A stretch of 64,000 bases of DNA from Blastococcus sp. CT_GayMR16 (GCF_004570875.1 NZ_SPQK01000019.1:31864-95863), one strand, 5' to 3'. Numbered from the stretch's first letter, positions 43,829-52,981 are shown. The notes: generated from the letters alone by a model not told the origin. Program-made: numbers and translations.

Positions 43829-45373
43829 GTGACGCTCACCGAACTTCCGGCCGACAGTGCGATCGCCCGCATCGGTTCCCTCGTCCGCGACGCCCGCCGC
43901 CACCGGGGACTCACCCAGCAGCAGCTCGCCGACCGGCTCGGGACCAGCCAGAGCGCGATCGCCCGCATCGAGCAGGGCGGCCAGAACCTCACCCTCGAGC
44001 TCCTCGGCCGGCTGTCCACGGCGCTGGAGAGCGAGCTGATCAACCTCGGCCCGACCGGCCCCACCCACCTGCGGGTCGAGGGCGGCCGTCCGCTGCGCGG
44101 CAGCGTCGTCGTGAAGTCGTCCAAGAACGCGGCCGTCGCGCTGCTCTGCGCCGCGCTGCTCAACCGCGGCCGGACGACGCTGCGCAACGTGGCCCGCATC
44201 GTCGAGGTCGAACGGATCCTCGACGTGCTGCGCTCGATCGGCGTCTCGGCCACCTGGGACGCGACCGGCCACGACCTCACGCTCGTCGTCCCCGAGGCCC
44301 TCGACCTCGCCGGGATCGACGCCGACGCCGCCCGCCGCACCCGCAGCATCATCATGTTCCTGGGCCCGCTGCTGCACCGGGCGGAGACCTTTCAGCTGCC
44401 CTACGCCGGCGGCTGCGACCTCGGCACCCGCACCGTGCAACCGCACATGATCGCGCTGCGCCCGTTCGGCCTGGAGATCGAGGCGCGGGCCGGCGAGTAC
44501 CACGCGACCGTGACGCACACCGGCGCCCCGGCCCGGGCGATCGTGCTGACCGAGCGCGGCGACACCGTGACCGAGAACGCGCTCCTGGCCGCGGCCCGCA
44601 CCGACGGCGTCACGACCATCCGCAACGCCAGCTCCAACTACATGGTCCAGGACCTCTGCCTGTACCTGCAGCTGCTCGGGGTCGGGATCGAGGGCCTCGG
44701 GACGACGACGCTCGTCGTCCACGGCCGCCCGGTCCTCGACGCGGACGTCGACTACACGATCAGCGAGGACCCGGTCGAGGCGATGAGCCTGCTGACCGCC
44801 GGGATCGTCACCGGCTCGGAGCTCACCGTCCAGCGCGCGCCGATCGACTTCCTGGAGATCGAGCTCGCCGTGCTCGCGGAGATGGGGCTGCGCTACGAGC
44901 TCTCCCCCGACTACCTCGCCGACAACGGGCACACCCGGCTGGCCGACATCACGATCTCGCCGTCGGTCCTGAAGGCCCCGATCGACAAGATCCACCCGAT
45001 GCCGTTCCCCGGCCTCAACATCGACAACCTGCCCTTCTTCGCGGTCATCGCCGCCCAGGCCGAGGGCGCGACGCTGATCCACGACTGGGTCTACGACAAC
45101 CGCGCCATCCACCTCTCGGACCTGACCCGGCTCGGCGCCGACGTCCGGCTGCTGGACCCGCACCGCGTGCTCGTCAACGGACCCACGCGGTGGTCGAGCG
45201 CCGAGGTCGTCTGCCCGCCCGCGCTGCGCCCGGCCGTCTGCATCCTGCTGGCGATGCTCGCCGCGAAGGGGACGTCGGTCCTGCGCAACGTCGACATCAT
45301 CGCCCGCGGGTACGAGCACCTCTACGAGCGGCTGATCGAGATGGGTGCGAGCATCGAGGTCTTCCACGACTGA
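43829..45373 (+). CDS. XRE helix-turn-helix fused to MurA-like enolpyruvyl transferase
   Basis: The 514-residue protein starts with an XRE HTH at about residues 15-70 (GLTQQQLADRLGTSQSAIAR and IEQGGQNLTLELLGRL). The rest is an EPSP-synthase-fold domain related to UDP-GlcNAc 1-carboxyvinyltransferase: VVKSSKNAAVALLCAALLN (the KNA motif), LPYAGGCDLGTRTVQPH with the MurA Cys equivalent, and NLPFFAVIAAQAEGATLIHD. It could be a cell-wall precursor enzyme or a UDP-GlcNAc-sensing repressor. Actinobacteria have such fusions besides true MurA. Confidence 0.88.
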   Translation: MTLTELPADSAIARIGSLVRDARRHRGLTQQQLADRLGTSQSAIARIEQGGQNLTLELLGRLSTALESELINLGPTGPTHLRVEGGRPLRGSVVVKSSKNAAVALLCAALLNRGRTTLRNVARIVEVERILDVLRSIGVSATWDATGHDLTLVVPEALDLAGIDADAARRTRSIIMFLGPLLHRAETFQLPYAGGCDLGTRTVQPHMIALRPFGLEIEARAGEYHATVTHTGAPARAIVLTERGDTVTENALLAAARTDGVTTIRNASSNYMVQDLCLYLQLLGVGIEGLGTTTLVVHGRPVLDADVDYTISEDPVEAMSLLTAGIVTGSELTVQRAPIDFLEIELAVLAEMGLRYELSPDYLADNGHTRLADITISPSVLKAPIDKIHPMPFPGLNIDNLPFFAVIAAQAEGATLIHDWVYDNRAIHLSDLTRLGADVRLLDPHRVLVNGPTRWSSAEVVCPPALRPAVCILLAMLAAKGTSVLRNVDIIARGYEHLYERLIEMGASIEVFHD

Positions 45374-45418
45374 ACGGCTCACCCGAACGCGGGCGCTGAC
45401 CGACCGGAAGGACTTCAG

Positions 45419-46375
45419 GTGGCGGGTGGACTCGTAGCCCTGTTCGACGACGTGGCGATGCTCGCGCGCGCAGCCGCCGCGTCCGTCGACGACATCGGGG
45501 CCGCTGCCGCACGGGCCAGCGTGAAGGCCGCCGGCGTCGTCGTCGACGACACCGCCGTCACCCCGCAGTACGTGCACGGCCTTGCCGCCGAGCGCGAGCT
45601 GCCGATCATCCGGCGCATCGCCGTCGGCTCGCTGCGCAACAAGCTGCTCATCATCCTGCCCGCGATCCTGCTGCTGAGTCAGTTCCTCCCGGTCCTGCTC
45701 ACCCCGATCCTCATGATCGGGGGCGCCTATCTCTGCTACGAGGGCGCGGAGAAGGTGTGGGCAAAGGTCAGCGGGCACCAGGACGCCCACGGTGGGGGCG
45801 AGGACGTCCTGCCGGACGAGGACACCGTCGTGTCCGGAGCCGTCCGCACCGACTTCATCCTGTCGGCGGAGATCATGGTGATCTCCCTGAACGAGGTGGT
45901 CGATCAGCCGTTCGTGTCCCGCGCGGTCATCCTCGCGGTCGTCGCGGTCGGCATCACCGTCCTGGTGTACGGCGTCGTCGGCCTCATCGTGAAGATGGAC
46001 GACGTCGGACTGAGCCTGTCGCAGCGATCCGGGAACCGCGTGGCCGGGTTCGGCCGCGGACTGGTCAAGGCGATGCCGCGGCTGCTGACCGCGCTCACCG
46101 TGATCGGGACCGCCGCGATGCTCTGGGTGGGCGGTCACATCATCCTGGTGGGCACCGACGAGCTCGGCCTGACCTTCCTGTACGACGCCGTCCACCACGT
46201 GGAGGAGGCGGCGCACGACGCCGCCGGAGCCGTCGGCGCAGTCGTGGGCTGGCTCGTCAACACGCTGGCCAGCGCGATCCTCGGGCTCGCCGTCGGGGCC
46301 GTGATCGTGGTCGTCATGACCCTGACGGTCCACCGGCGCACGGCCGGGTCGGCGAACACGGCCGGGTCGCACTAG
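45419..46375 (+). CDS. DUF808 (YedI-like) membrane protein
   Basis: The 318-residue protein starts LVALFDDVAMLARAAAASVD, the DUF808 signature, then VVVDDTAVTPQYVHGLAAER. Membrane helices include LLIILPAILLLSQFLPVLL, ILMIGGAYLCYEGAEKVW, RAVILAVVAVGITVLVYGVV and LLTALTVIGTAAMLWVGGHI. The function is unknown. GTG 45419 follows AAGGA. Its TAG and the TAG of the convergent amidohydrolase share the same CTAG tetranucleotide. Confidence 0.9.
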   Translation: MAGGLVALFDDVAMLARAAAASVDDIGAAAARASVKAAGVVVDDTAVTPQYVHGLAAERELPIIRRIAVGSLRNKLLIILPAILLLSQFLPVLLTPILMIGGAYLCYEGAEKVWAKVSGHQDAHGGGEDVLPDEDTVVSGAVRTDFILSAEIMVISLNEVVDQPFVSRAVILAVVAVGITVLVYGVVGLIVKMDDVGLSLSQRSGNRVAGFGRGLVKAMPRLLTALTVIGTAAMLWVGGHIILVGTDELGLTFLYDAVHHVEEAAHDAAGAVGAVVGWLVNTLASAILGLAVGAVIVVVMTLTVHRRTAGSANTAGSH

Positions 46376-47595
46376 GCCAGTTCCCGCCCCCTCCGGATCA
46401 CCACGCGCGGCGGTTCGTGGCGGGCGAGCAGGTCGACCGTGCGCGTCGCGTCGTGCACCAGGAGATCCGCGGGTCCGCCCTCGCGCAGGCCGTGGCCGGT
46501 CAGCCCCAGCACCCGCGCCGCCGACGTCGTCACCAGGTCGACCAGCACCTCCAGCTGCGGCGCGGAGCGCATGTCCAGCAGGTGCGCGGCCAGGAAGGCC
46601 ACCTCGAGCAGGTTGTGTCGGCCGAACGGGTAGTAGGCGTCCTCGATGTCGTCCTGGCCGAGCGCCACCGCCACACCGCGCTCGAGGGCCCGCTCGACCG
46701 GCAGCGCGACCGACCCGGTGTGCGGATCGCTGACCAGCCCGAGACCCACCTCCCGGGCCAGGTCCAGCAGCGCGTCCTGCCGGGCCGCGTCGTAGTGGCC
46801 CACGGCCCGCGCATGGCAGGCCACTCCCCGACCCTCCAGACCGTGCCGGCGCATCGCCTCGGCGAGCATCCGGGTGGTGTCGTAGGCGGGATCCGGTGCG
46901 TCGTCGGTGAGCATCGCGACCCGACGCCCGAGCCGGGCGGCCAGCGCGCAGGCCCACTCCACGTGCGCCTCCTGCTCGGCGGTGCCGGCCTCGATCCACG
47001 GGATCCCGCCGACGACGTCGGCGCCGGTGGCCATCGCCTCCTCGACCAGCTCGGCGGCACCCGGATCGCGCAGGACGCCGTCCTGGGGAAAGGCCACGAC
47101 GGCGACGTCCACGCGGTCCCGGAACTCCTCGCGGGCGGCCAGCACCGCCTGCAGGCCGACCAGTCCGGCGGCGGTGTCGACGTCGGCGAACGCCTGCACG
47201 TGCAGCACGCCGTGGCGCAGTCCGTCGGCCAGCGCCTGCCGGATGTTCGGCAGGAGGGTGTCCACCCGGTAGTGCTGCTTGACCGCACGGGCGAGGTCGA
47301 TGCCCCGCGCCGAGTCGGCCATGCCGTCGGCGGTGTAGGCCTCCAGCGCCGCATCGCCGATGAGCGGCAGCGTGCGCACCTTGTCCAGGTGGAGGTGGGC
47401 ATCGACGAACGGCTCGGTGACGAGCCCGCCGCCGGCCGGCACGAGCACGGCCTCGGGCGGCACGGGCCGCGAGCCCGTGGGGACGACGGCGGTGACCGTG
47501 CCGCCGGCCGTGTGCACGTCGACGACCTCTCCGCTGCGCAGCCTCGCCTCGGTGACGACGAGCGACGACGGGCCGGCGGCAGAGAAGGTGGTCAC
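46372..47595 (-). CDS. Amidohydrolase family protein, cytosine-deaminase-like
   Basis: The 407-residue protein shows VTEPFVDAHLHLDKV (metal-binding H-x-H near 66), LADGLRHGVLHVQAFADVDT, VACHARAVGHYDAARQ and LVSDPHTGSVALPVERAL with ALGQDDIEDAYYPFGRHN, matching the cytosine deaminase/N-isopropylammelide-type amidohydrolases. The substrate would be a pyrimidine or ring-amide. The neighbourhood (PucR, AllH-like) supports a nitrogen-scavenging role. GTG 47595. Expected subunit length is about 400-420. Confidence 0.87.
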   Translation of the reverse strand: MTTFSAAGPSSLVVTEARLRSGEVVDVHTAGGTVTAVVPTGSRPVPPEAVLVPAGGGLVTEPFVDAHLHLDKVRTLPLIGDAALEAYTADGMADSARGIDLARAVKQHYRVDTLLPNIRQALADGLRHGVLHVQAFADVDTAAGLVGLQAVLAAREEFRDRVDVAVVAFPQDGVLRDPGAAELVEEAMATGADVVGGIPWIEAGTAEQEAHVEWACALAARLGRRVAMLTDDAPDPAYDTTRMLAEAMRRHGLEGRGVACHARAVGHYDAARQDALLDLAREVGLGLVSDPHTGSVALPVERALERGVAVALGQDDIEDAYYPFGRHNLLEVAFLAAHLLDMRSAPQLEVLVDLVTTSAARVLGLTGHGLREGGPADLLVHDATRTVDLLARHEPPRVVIRRGRELA

Positions 47596-47631
47596 GCCGA
47601 AGGAGTAGCAGACCGCGGGTCACCGGCGGCC

Positions 47632-48369
47632 TCAGGCGAGCGTGACCCCGAAGCCGTGCACGGCCAGCCGGAGCAGGACCGGCCCGGGGCGCAGCAGGTC
47701 CGCCACGCGCGCCGAGCTCGCCGCCTCGAGGTCCGCGAGGCACAGGGCGTAGTCGGCCGCGCCGCGGACCCGGGCCTCGTGCAGGGCGACGGCGTTGGCC
47801 CACACCTTGCGGCGCGACTCGCGGAGGAACAGCCGGCTGGCGCCCCGGTTGGCCGGGGCCAGCACCCGGTCCAGGAGCGTCCGGCGCCCCCCGGCGAGCT
47901 CCAGCGCGACGTCCTCCCCGCTCACCTGGGCAGACAGGACGGCGTCGATCCGCTCGTGGTCGCCCCGGCGGAGGTCCAGCCGCTCCGGGACGGCGAAGTC
48001 CTCCGGCGGGATCACGCGGACCAGCGACTGCGGCAGGTCGAAGTTGATGTGCGCGTTCATGCCCAGCAGCACGTGCGCCTCGGGCGGCAGCCCGGGCTTG
48101 GCCCCGAACGCCAGCTGCCAGGGCGCGGCGACCTCTGCCGGATCCCCCCGGTAGGCATCGAGCGCGTCGAGGTAGAGGTCGGCGAAGTCGACGTCCCATC
48201 GGGCGACCCACTCCGCATCCACGAACAGTCCGGCGTCCAGCGCCGCCGCCACCGCCCGGGTGGTGCGCAGGTAGGTGCCGAGGAAGAAGCGGGCCGGGTC
48301 ACCGGCGCTCTCCAGCGTCTCCTGCAGGGCCGCCATGCGGGCGATCAGCGCGGCGACGACCTCCGGCAC
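47632..48369 (-). CDS. DUF5995 family protein
   Basis: The 245-residue helical protein contains VVAALIARMAALQETLESAG, FFLGTYLRTTRAVAAALDAG, LAFGAKPGLPPEAHVLLGMN and NAHINFDLPQSLVRVI. That last motif, N-A-H-I-N-x-D-L, is characteristic of DUF5995. Function unknown. GTG 48369. It follows pucR by 10 bases in the same direction, so they are probably cotranscribed. Confidence 0.8.
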   Translation of the reverse strand: MPEVVAALIARMAALQETLESAGDPARFFLGTYLRTTRAVAAALDAGLFVDAEWVARWDVDFADLYLDALDAYRGDPAEVAAPWQLAFGAKPGLPPEAHVLLGMNAHINFDLPQSLVRVIPPEDFAVPERLDLRRGDHERIDAVLSAQVSGEDVALELAGGRRTLLDRVLAPANRGASRLFLRESRRKVWANAVALHEARVRGAADYALCLADLEAASSARVADLLRPGPVLLRLAVHGFGVTLA

Positions 48370-48379
48370 GGGTCGTGCC

Positions 48380-50326
48380 TCAGAGCAAAGCGTCGAGGCC
48401 GTCGTCCGCCGACGCCGTGTACCCGGCCTCGACCGGCGGCCGGTGCGGCTGGTCCAGACCGCGCATGCGGGCGGCGTGCAGCGCGAGCAGCAGGTTCAGC
48501 CGCAGCGTCGGGTCGGTCGTGAAGGGCCCGAGCATCCGCTCCAGCTTGCCGATCCGGTAGCGCATCGTGTTGTAGTGGAAGTGCAGCCGGCGGGCCGACT
48601 CCGCGACGTTGAGGTTGGTCTCCAGCAGCACCCGGAGGGTCTCCCGGAGGTCGGCGGAGTCCGCGTCGGCGGCGTCGGCCAGCGGGCCGAGCACCTCGTC
48701 GACGTAGGTGCGCAGCTCGGTGCTGTCCGGGATGAGCGACAGCAGCCGGAAGACGCCGAGCTGGTCGAAGTGCGTGACCGAGGACGCGCCGTGGATCTCC
48801 TGCCCGACGCCCAGGGCCCGCTGCGCCTGCCGGTGCGCCTCCTGCAGCGCCGACAGCGACTCCGCGGGCCGCCCGATCCCGGTGCCCAGGACCCGGCCCA
48901 CCCGCCGGAGCCGGCCGTTCACCCGGGAGGTCACGGCGGTCACGAGCGCGGAGAGCTCCTCGGGAGTGCGCCCGTCCAGCGGCAGCAGCGTGACGATCTC
49001 GGTGGCCAGTCCGGCGACGGCGGCGCCCGCGACCTCCGGTTCGAGCGCGGCCCGCCAGCCGTCGGCAAGCCGGTCGAGCACGTCGAGGGCCTTGGTGGGG
49101 TCGGCCTGCGCGTCGGCGACGGTCTCGGTGGCGGTGACCAGGACGGCGACCGGCCCGTCGAGCCGCCAGCCGAACGACCGCGTGTAGGCCAGCGTCCGCT
49201 CGGTGTGGCCCACGGACCCGCCGACCAGCCGGCGCACCAGGTCACCTTGGAAGCGCAGTTCCACCGAGTGCACGGCCTGCAGGCGGATCACCGACAGGGC
49301 GGCGATGACCGCAGCCCGTTCCAGCACACCGCCGGCGCCCAGCATCATCGCGCCGTGGCGGTGCACCGCCACCAGCCAGCCGTGCCGCTGGTCGCCGGCC
49401 AGGATCGGCGCGACGGCGTACTCACCCACCCCGCCGGGCAGCTCGTGGTGGCCGGGGACGAGCAGGATGCCGTCGGCGGGTGAGAGGTCGGCGTCGGCGA
49501 GGACGTCGGCAGGCGTGACGACGGTCTGGTCCGCCCGTACCCCGGACAGCCGCCGCGAGGGCGTGAGCTCGGCGAGGGCGTCGTCGGCGGCCGCATCGAG
49601 CAGCCAGAGCCAGTCGCTGATCTCAGTCACGTCATCGACCGGCCCGGCGCTGGTGACCACCTCGCGGTCGGGGCCGAGCCCCAGCACGGCGGTGCCCTCG
49701 AGCATCACGGCCAGCCGCTGGGAGACCTGGGCGAGCCCGCCACCGGTGAGGGCCACCTCCATGAATTCGTCGTCCATGCGCGAGGACAGGGCGAGGGCCT
49801 GCCCCTGCTTGGTGACGACGGTGCCGAGCACCTCCGACACCACTTCGTCCATCCGGACGTGGGGCGGCAGCGCGAGGACGGGCAGGCCGCGGCGCTCGGC
49901 CTCGGCGAGGACCTCGCCGGGCACCGGCGCGGGGCCCTCGGTCCGGCGGAACGCGAGCGCCGAGGTGCCCATCGAGTCCAGCCGCTCGACCAGGGCACGA
50001 CAGTTGGCGGGGTCGGCCGGTGGCAGGCGCGCACCGAGGACGACGAGGACGTCGGGACCGGCGGCGGCCAGCGGGTCCGCGGGATCGTCGACGACCATGT
50101 GGCGGACGACGCGGCCGAGTCCGGAGGCGCCGGCGGCGACCGTCGTGCCGGCCAGCCCCGGCAGTTCGAGGGCCTCCTCGACGGTCAGGCCCATGCGTTC
50201 CTGCCAGCTGGTGCGATCGTCCCGGGTGGTCTCCGGCCGCGACTCGGCGACAGCCCAGTTACGCCGGAACGGGACCGACCCGTTACGGTGCGTAGAAGCC
50301 GCCAGTGAGGCATCACCCTGGGTCAC
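48380..50326 (-). CDS. PucR-family transcriptional regulator
   Basis: The 648-residue protein has an N-terminal PucR ligand domain (LTVEEALELPGLAGTTVAAG, then GRVVRHMVVDDPADPLAAAG), a central GAF-like part and a GGDEF-like CdaR region. The HTH of the CdaR type comes near the C-terminus (LRVLLETNLNVAESARRLHF then HYNTMRYRIGKLERMLG). It regulates purine or related nitrogen-source catabolism. The start is GTG or ATG at 50326, divergent from the AllH-like gene with 266 bases between, so it may control both sides. Confidence 0.9.
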   Translation of the reverse strand: MTQGDASLAASTHRNGSVPFRRNWAVAESRPETTRDDRTSWQERMGLTVEEALELPGLAGTTVAAGASGLGRVVRHMVVDDPADPLAAAGPDVLVVLGARLPPADPANCRALVERLDSMGTSALAFRRTEGPAPVPGEVLAEAERRGLPVLALPPHVRMDEVVSEVLGTVVTKQGQALALSSRMDDEFMEVALTGGGLAQVSQRLAVMLEGTAVLGLGPDREVVTSAGPVDDVTEISDWLWLLDAAADDALAELTPSRRLSGVRADQTVVTPADVLADADLSPADGILLVPGHHELPGGVGEYAVAPILAGDQRHGWLVAVHRHGAMMLGAGGVLERAAVIAALSVIRLQAVHSVELRFQGDLVRRLVGGSVGHTERTLAYTRSFGWRLDGPVAVLVTATETVADAQADPTKALDVLDRLADGWRAALEPEVAGAAVAGLATEIVTLLPLDGRTPEELSALVTAVTSRVNGRLRRVGRVLGTGIGRPAESLSALQEAHRQAQRALGVGQEIHGASSVTHFDQLGVFRLLSLIPDSTELRTYVDEVLGPLADAADADSADLRETLRVLLETNLNVAESARRLHFHYNTMRYRIGKLERMLGPFTTDPTLRLNLLLALHAARMRGLDQPHRPPVEAGYTASADDGLDALL

Positions 50327-50592
50327 GACGCATCCCCCTCTTTGTCATCGCCCAGGCTGCCACACCCCGACATCCTGTCAGGTGTCCCCGGACGACGACC
50401 CCCATTCTTGGCGACATTCGCCATGAGAGGGCGTGCGACGCGCCGCATAGGTTCGAGACCCGGTCCACCCCGCCCGCTGGATGGTAGGCCGTCGCTCAGG
50501 ACGAGCGACCACCCCTCCCCCCTGCGGGTGGACGTGGAGCGGACCGGGCGGGGGGTCGGTGCCTCCCGTCGTCCCTCCGCTGAAGGGCCGCC
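50327..50592. promoter_or_regulatory. Divergent intergenic region pucR / AllH-like gene
   Basis: These 266 bases separate the two divergent genes. Only a weakly symmetric GACA-N10-TGTC element near 50369-50386 is seen. Promoters for both genes must lie here, but none matches a consensus clearly. Confidence 0.4.
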
Positions 50593-51597
50593 ATGCGCAC
50601 CATCGATGACACCACTGGCCCGGGCACCCGCCTGACGACGAGCGCGCCCCGCGGCCGCGCCGCGCAGGCCGGCGTTCCCACGATTCCCCTCCCCCGCGCC
50701 TCGGCACAGGCCACGGCGCGGACCGCCCGGCCGGCGCGATCGGCTACCGCTGTGCCGGCCTCGGCCAGCACCGGGGTGGCCGAACTGCTCCGCGGGCCCG
50801 TCCGCCCGGCGCGCGTGCTCATGAGCGTTCCGGCGGCCGTGTACCTGCACGTCCCCAACGACCGCGGCGGCGACGTCGTCGGCGTCCTCACCAGCGACGC
50901 CGCCCGGCTGCCGCTGGGCTGCATGCTCTTCCGCCCGAGCAACGGGCGCCCCCTGGTGTCGCTGCCCAGCGGCGCTCCGGCCGAGGTCGGGGGCGGCCGG
51001 ATCGTCGTGGGCGACCTCGCGGTCAGCGCCGCTGCCTGGTGGAACCCTCGCCCCAAGCTGCCCAGCCTCCGCCCGGCCCTGCTCCCGGAGGGGGTGCGCA
51101 CGCTGCGCAACGCCCTCTACGGGGAAGGCGTCCCGCACAGCGCGTTCACCCTGCCCGGCCTCCCCACCGGTCCCGGCGGCCCGCTGGCGGCCCTGCGCGG
51201 GGCCGTGCGCCGTGCCGACCTGGACGCGGCGCTGCGGACCGCGACCCGGCTCATCGGTCTCGGCCCCGGCCTCACGCCGGCCGGCGACGACGTCATGGCC
51301 GGCACGATCGCGGGCCTGGTCCTGCTCGGGCACCCCTCGGCGGAGCGGTTCGCTGCCGGGGTCTACGCCCTCGCCGCCGGGCGCACCACCGAGCTGTCCC
51401 GGGCCCTGCTCCGGCACGCCGCCTGCGGCCGGGTCAGTGGCGAGTACGCCGCCGTCCTGCACGGCCTGGTCGGTGAGCGTCCGCTCGCACCGGCCGTCGC
51501 GGGCCTGCTGGCCACCGGCTCCACCAGCGGCCGGGCGATGGCCCTGGGCCTCTGCACCGCGATCGACCTGGTCGACCGGACCATGCGCGACCGCTGA
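50593..51597 (+). CDS. DUF2877/AllH-like protein
   Basis: The 334-residue protein shows LNAL-like TLRNALYGEGVPHSAFTLPG and the diagnostic GLGPGLTPAGDDVMAGTIAG near residue 225, characteristic of the DUF2877 family that contains AllH, a subunit of oxamate carbamoyltransferase in allantoin breakdown. The first ~60 residues are low-complexity; GTG 50776 is an alternative start nearer the conserved domain. It is divergent to pucR. Other partners (AllF/AllG) are not in this window. Confidence 0.82.
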   Translation: MRTIDDTTGPGTRLTTSAPRGRAAQAGVPTIPLPRASAQATARTARPARSATAVPASASTGVAELLRGPVRPARVLMSVPAAVYLHVPNDRGGDVVGVLTSDAARLPLGCMLFRPSNGRPLVSLPSGAPAEVGGGRIVVGDLAVSAAAWWNPRPKLPSLRPALLPEGVRTLRNALYGEGVPHSAFTLPGLPTGPGGPLAALRGAVRRADLDAALRTATRLIGLGPGLTPAGDDVMAGTIAGLVLLGHPSAERFAAGVYALAAGRTTELSRALLRHAACGRVSGEYAAVLHGLVGERPLAPAVAGLLATGSTSGRAMALGLCTAIDLVDRTMRDR

Positions 51598-51603
51598 GAA
51601 GGA

Positions 51604-51652
51604 CCCCGTCCCTCTCACCGTTCGCAGGCTGGCGGCGAGCCTCCGGACGGGG
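51604..51652. terminator. Possible hairpin between convergent genes
   Basis: CCCCGTCC (51604-51611) pairs with GGACGGGG (51645-51652); the loop contains a smaller AGGCT/AGCCT stem. It lies between the AllH-like gene and the SSI-like lipoprotein gene. Confidence 0.4.
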
Positions 51653-51665
51653 CCGGCCGTGCGGG

Positions 51666-52097
51666 CTAGGCGCCTGAAGGGAGGAGCGGGACCAGGCTGT
51701 CCCACTGGCTGATCCGGCAGCCGTCGACGCGGGTGACTTCCAGGTCCACCGGCTCGTTCCCCCAGAGACCGGCGACGTGTGCCGACTGAGGTCCGCCGTA
51801 CTGCTCGGTGCAGGCGACGTCGTCGGGGATCGGCGCGAAGGGGTCGTCCAGGCCCGCCAGGTGCGCGCAGGCGGCGTCCGCGTCGGGGTGGGTGCCCTCG
51901 GCGGTGCCGGCGCACGTGAGGGTCCAGGTGACCGGCTCCGAGCCGTTCCCGCGGTCGACGAGGACGACGAGGTCGTTCTCAACCCGGGAGATCCCGCCGG
52001 CAGCATCCCCGTCGCCTGTCGCGTCGTCCGCACCGTCGCCGGACGACTGCGCGCAGCCGGTCACGAGCACCAGGAGCAGGAGGACGGACGTGCGCAC
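51666..52097 (-). CDS. Subtilisin-inhibitor-like (SSI family) lipoprotein
   Basis: The 143-residue protein has a lipoprotein signal (MRTSVLLLLVLVTGC). The mature part matches SSI: WTLTCAGTAEGTHPDADAAC, AHLAGLDDPFAPI, ACTEQYGGPQSAHVAGLW and VTRVDGCRISQWDSL with the four conserved cysteines. The reactive-site region reads ACTEQY; P1 is probably Glu, unlike the Met or Lys of characterised members, so target proteases may differ. It is anchored outside the cell. It follows hisG by 17 bases and could be read through from that operon. Confidence 0.82.
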   Translation of the reverse strand: MRTSVLLLLVLVTGCAQSSGDGADDATGDGDAAGGISRVENDLVVLVDRGNGSEPVTWTLTCAGTAEGTHPDADAACAHLAGLDDPFAPIPDDVACTEQYGGPQSAHVAGLWGNEPVDLEVTRVDGCRISQWDSLVPLLPSGA

Positions 52098-52114
52098 GGT
52101 CGGGCCGGCTTTCC

Positions 52115-52981
52115 TCAGATGCGGGAGGCGTGAATGCTGGTGACGAGGATGGCGCGGGCGCCCAGCTCCCAGAGCTCGTCCATCACCCGGTTCGTCTCGC
52201 TCTGCCGCACCATCGCGCGGACGGCCGACCAGCCCGGGGTCTGCAGCGGGCTGACCGTCGGCCCCTCGAGGCCGGGCGTCACGGCCGTGGCCTTCTCCAG
52301 CAGCTCGTTCGGGCAGTCGTAGTCGAGCAGCACGTACTGCCGGGCCACCATCACGCCGCGCAGCCGGCGCCGCAGCTGGGCCACGGCCGGGATCTCCTCG
52401 GCGCCTTCCCGACGGACGAGGATCGCCTCACTGCTGAGCACCGGTTCGCCGATGATGTGCAGGCCGGCGGCGCGCAGCGTCGTCCCGGTCTCCACGACGT
52501 CGCACACCGCGTCGGCCACGCCCAGGCGGCACGCGGTCTCCACGGCGCCGTCGAGCTTGACCACGCCCGCCTCGATCCCGGACTCCTGCAGGTAGCGCCG
52601 CAGCAGGACCGGGTACGCGGTGGCGATCCGCTTGCCGGCGAGCTGGTCGATCCGCTCGATGCCCGACTCCACCGGCGAGGCGAACCGGAACGACGACCGG
52701 CCGAAGCCCAGCGGCATGACCTCGACCGCGGCCCGTCCCTCGCCGCTGTCGGGTGCGGTCTCCAGGAGCATGTCCCGCCCCGTGATGCCGACGTCCAGCG
52801 TTCCGGCGGCGACGTAGACGGCGATGTCCCGCGGGCGCAGGTAGAAGAACTCGGTGTCGTTGTCGGGGTCGTAGACCGCGAGGTCCTTGGTGCTGCGCCG
52901 CTGCCGGTAGCCGCTCTCGGCCAGCATCTCGGCCGCGGGCTCGCTCAGGACGCCCTTGTTGGGGACGGCGATGCGCAGCAC
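52115..52981 (-). CDS. hisG: ATP phosphoribosyltransferase, long form
   Basis: The 288-residue long-form HisG begins LRIAVPNKGVLSEPAAEML, with DIAVYVAAGTLDVGITGRDM, RIATAYPVLLRRYLQESGIE, and DAVCDVVETGTTLRAAGLHI (PRPP-binding-like). The C-terminal ~75 residues are the histidine-binding regulatory domain. It catalyses the first step of histidine synthesis. GTG 52981 follows GAAAGG. It is the last histidine gene of the leftward run; an 88-base gap with a long hairpin separates it from hisE. Confidence 0.95.
   Translation of the reverse strand: MLRIAVPNKGVLSEPAAEMLAESGYRQRRSTKDLAVYDPDNDTEFFYLRPRDIAVYVAAGTLDVGITGRDMLLETAPDSGEGRAAVEVMPLGFGRSSFRFASPVESGIERIDQLAGKRIATAYPVLLRRYLQESGIEAGVVKLDGAVETACRLGVADAVCDVVETGTTLRAAGLHIIGEPVLSSEAILVRREGAEEIPAVAQLRRRLRGVMVARQYVLLDYDCPNELLEKATAVTPGLEGPTVSPLQTPGWSAVRAMVRQSETNRVMDELWELGARAILVTSIHASRI

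Noticed and set aside
40717..45399. 1560-codon plus-strand frame
   Set aside because: Overlaps several genes with recognised motifs (Acg, EamA, HTH-MurA) in other frames; translation is low-complexity.
43805..48211. 1468-codon minus-strand frame
   Set aside because: Mirror of HTH-MurA and DUF808 genes; no homology-like features.
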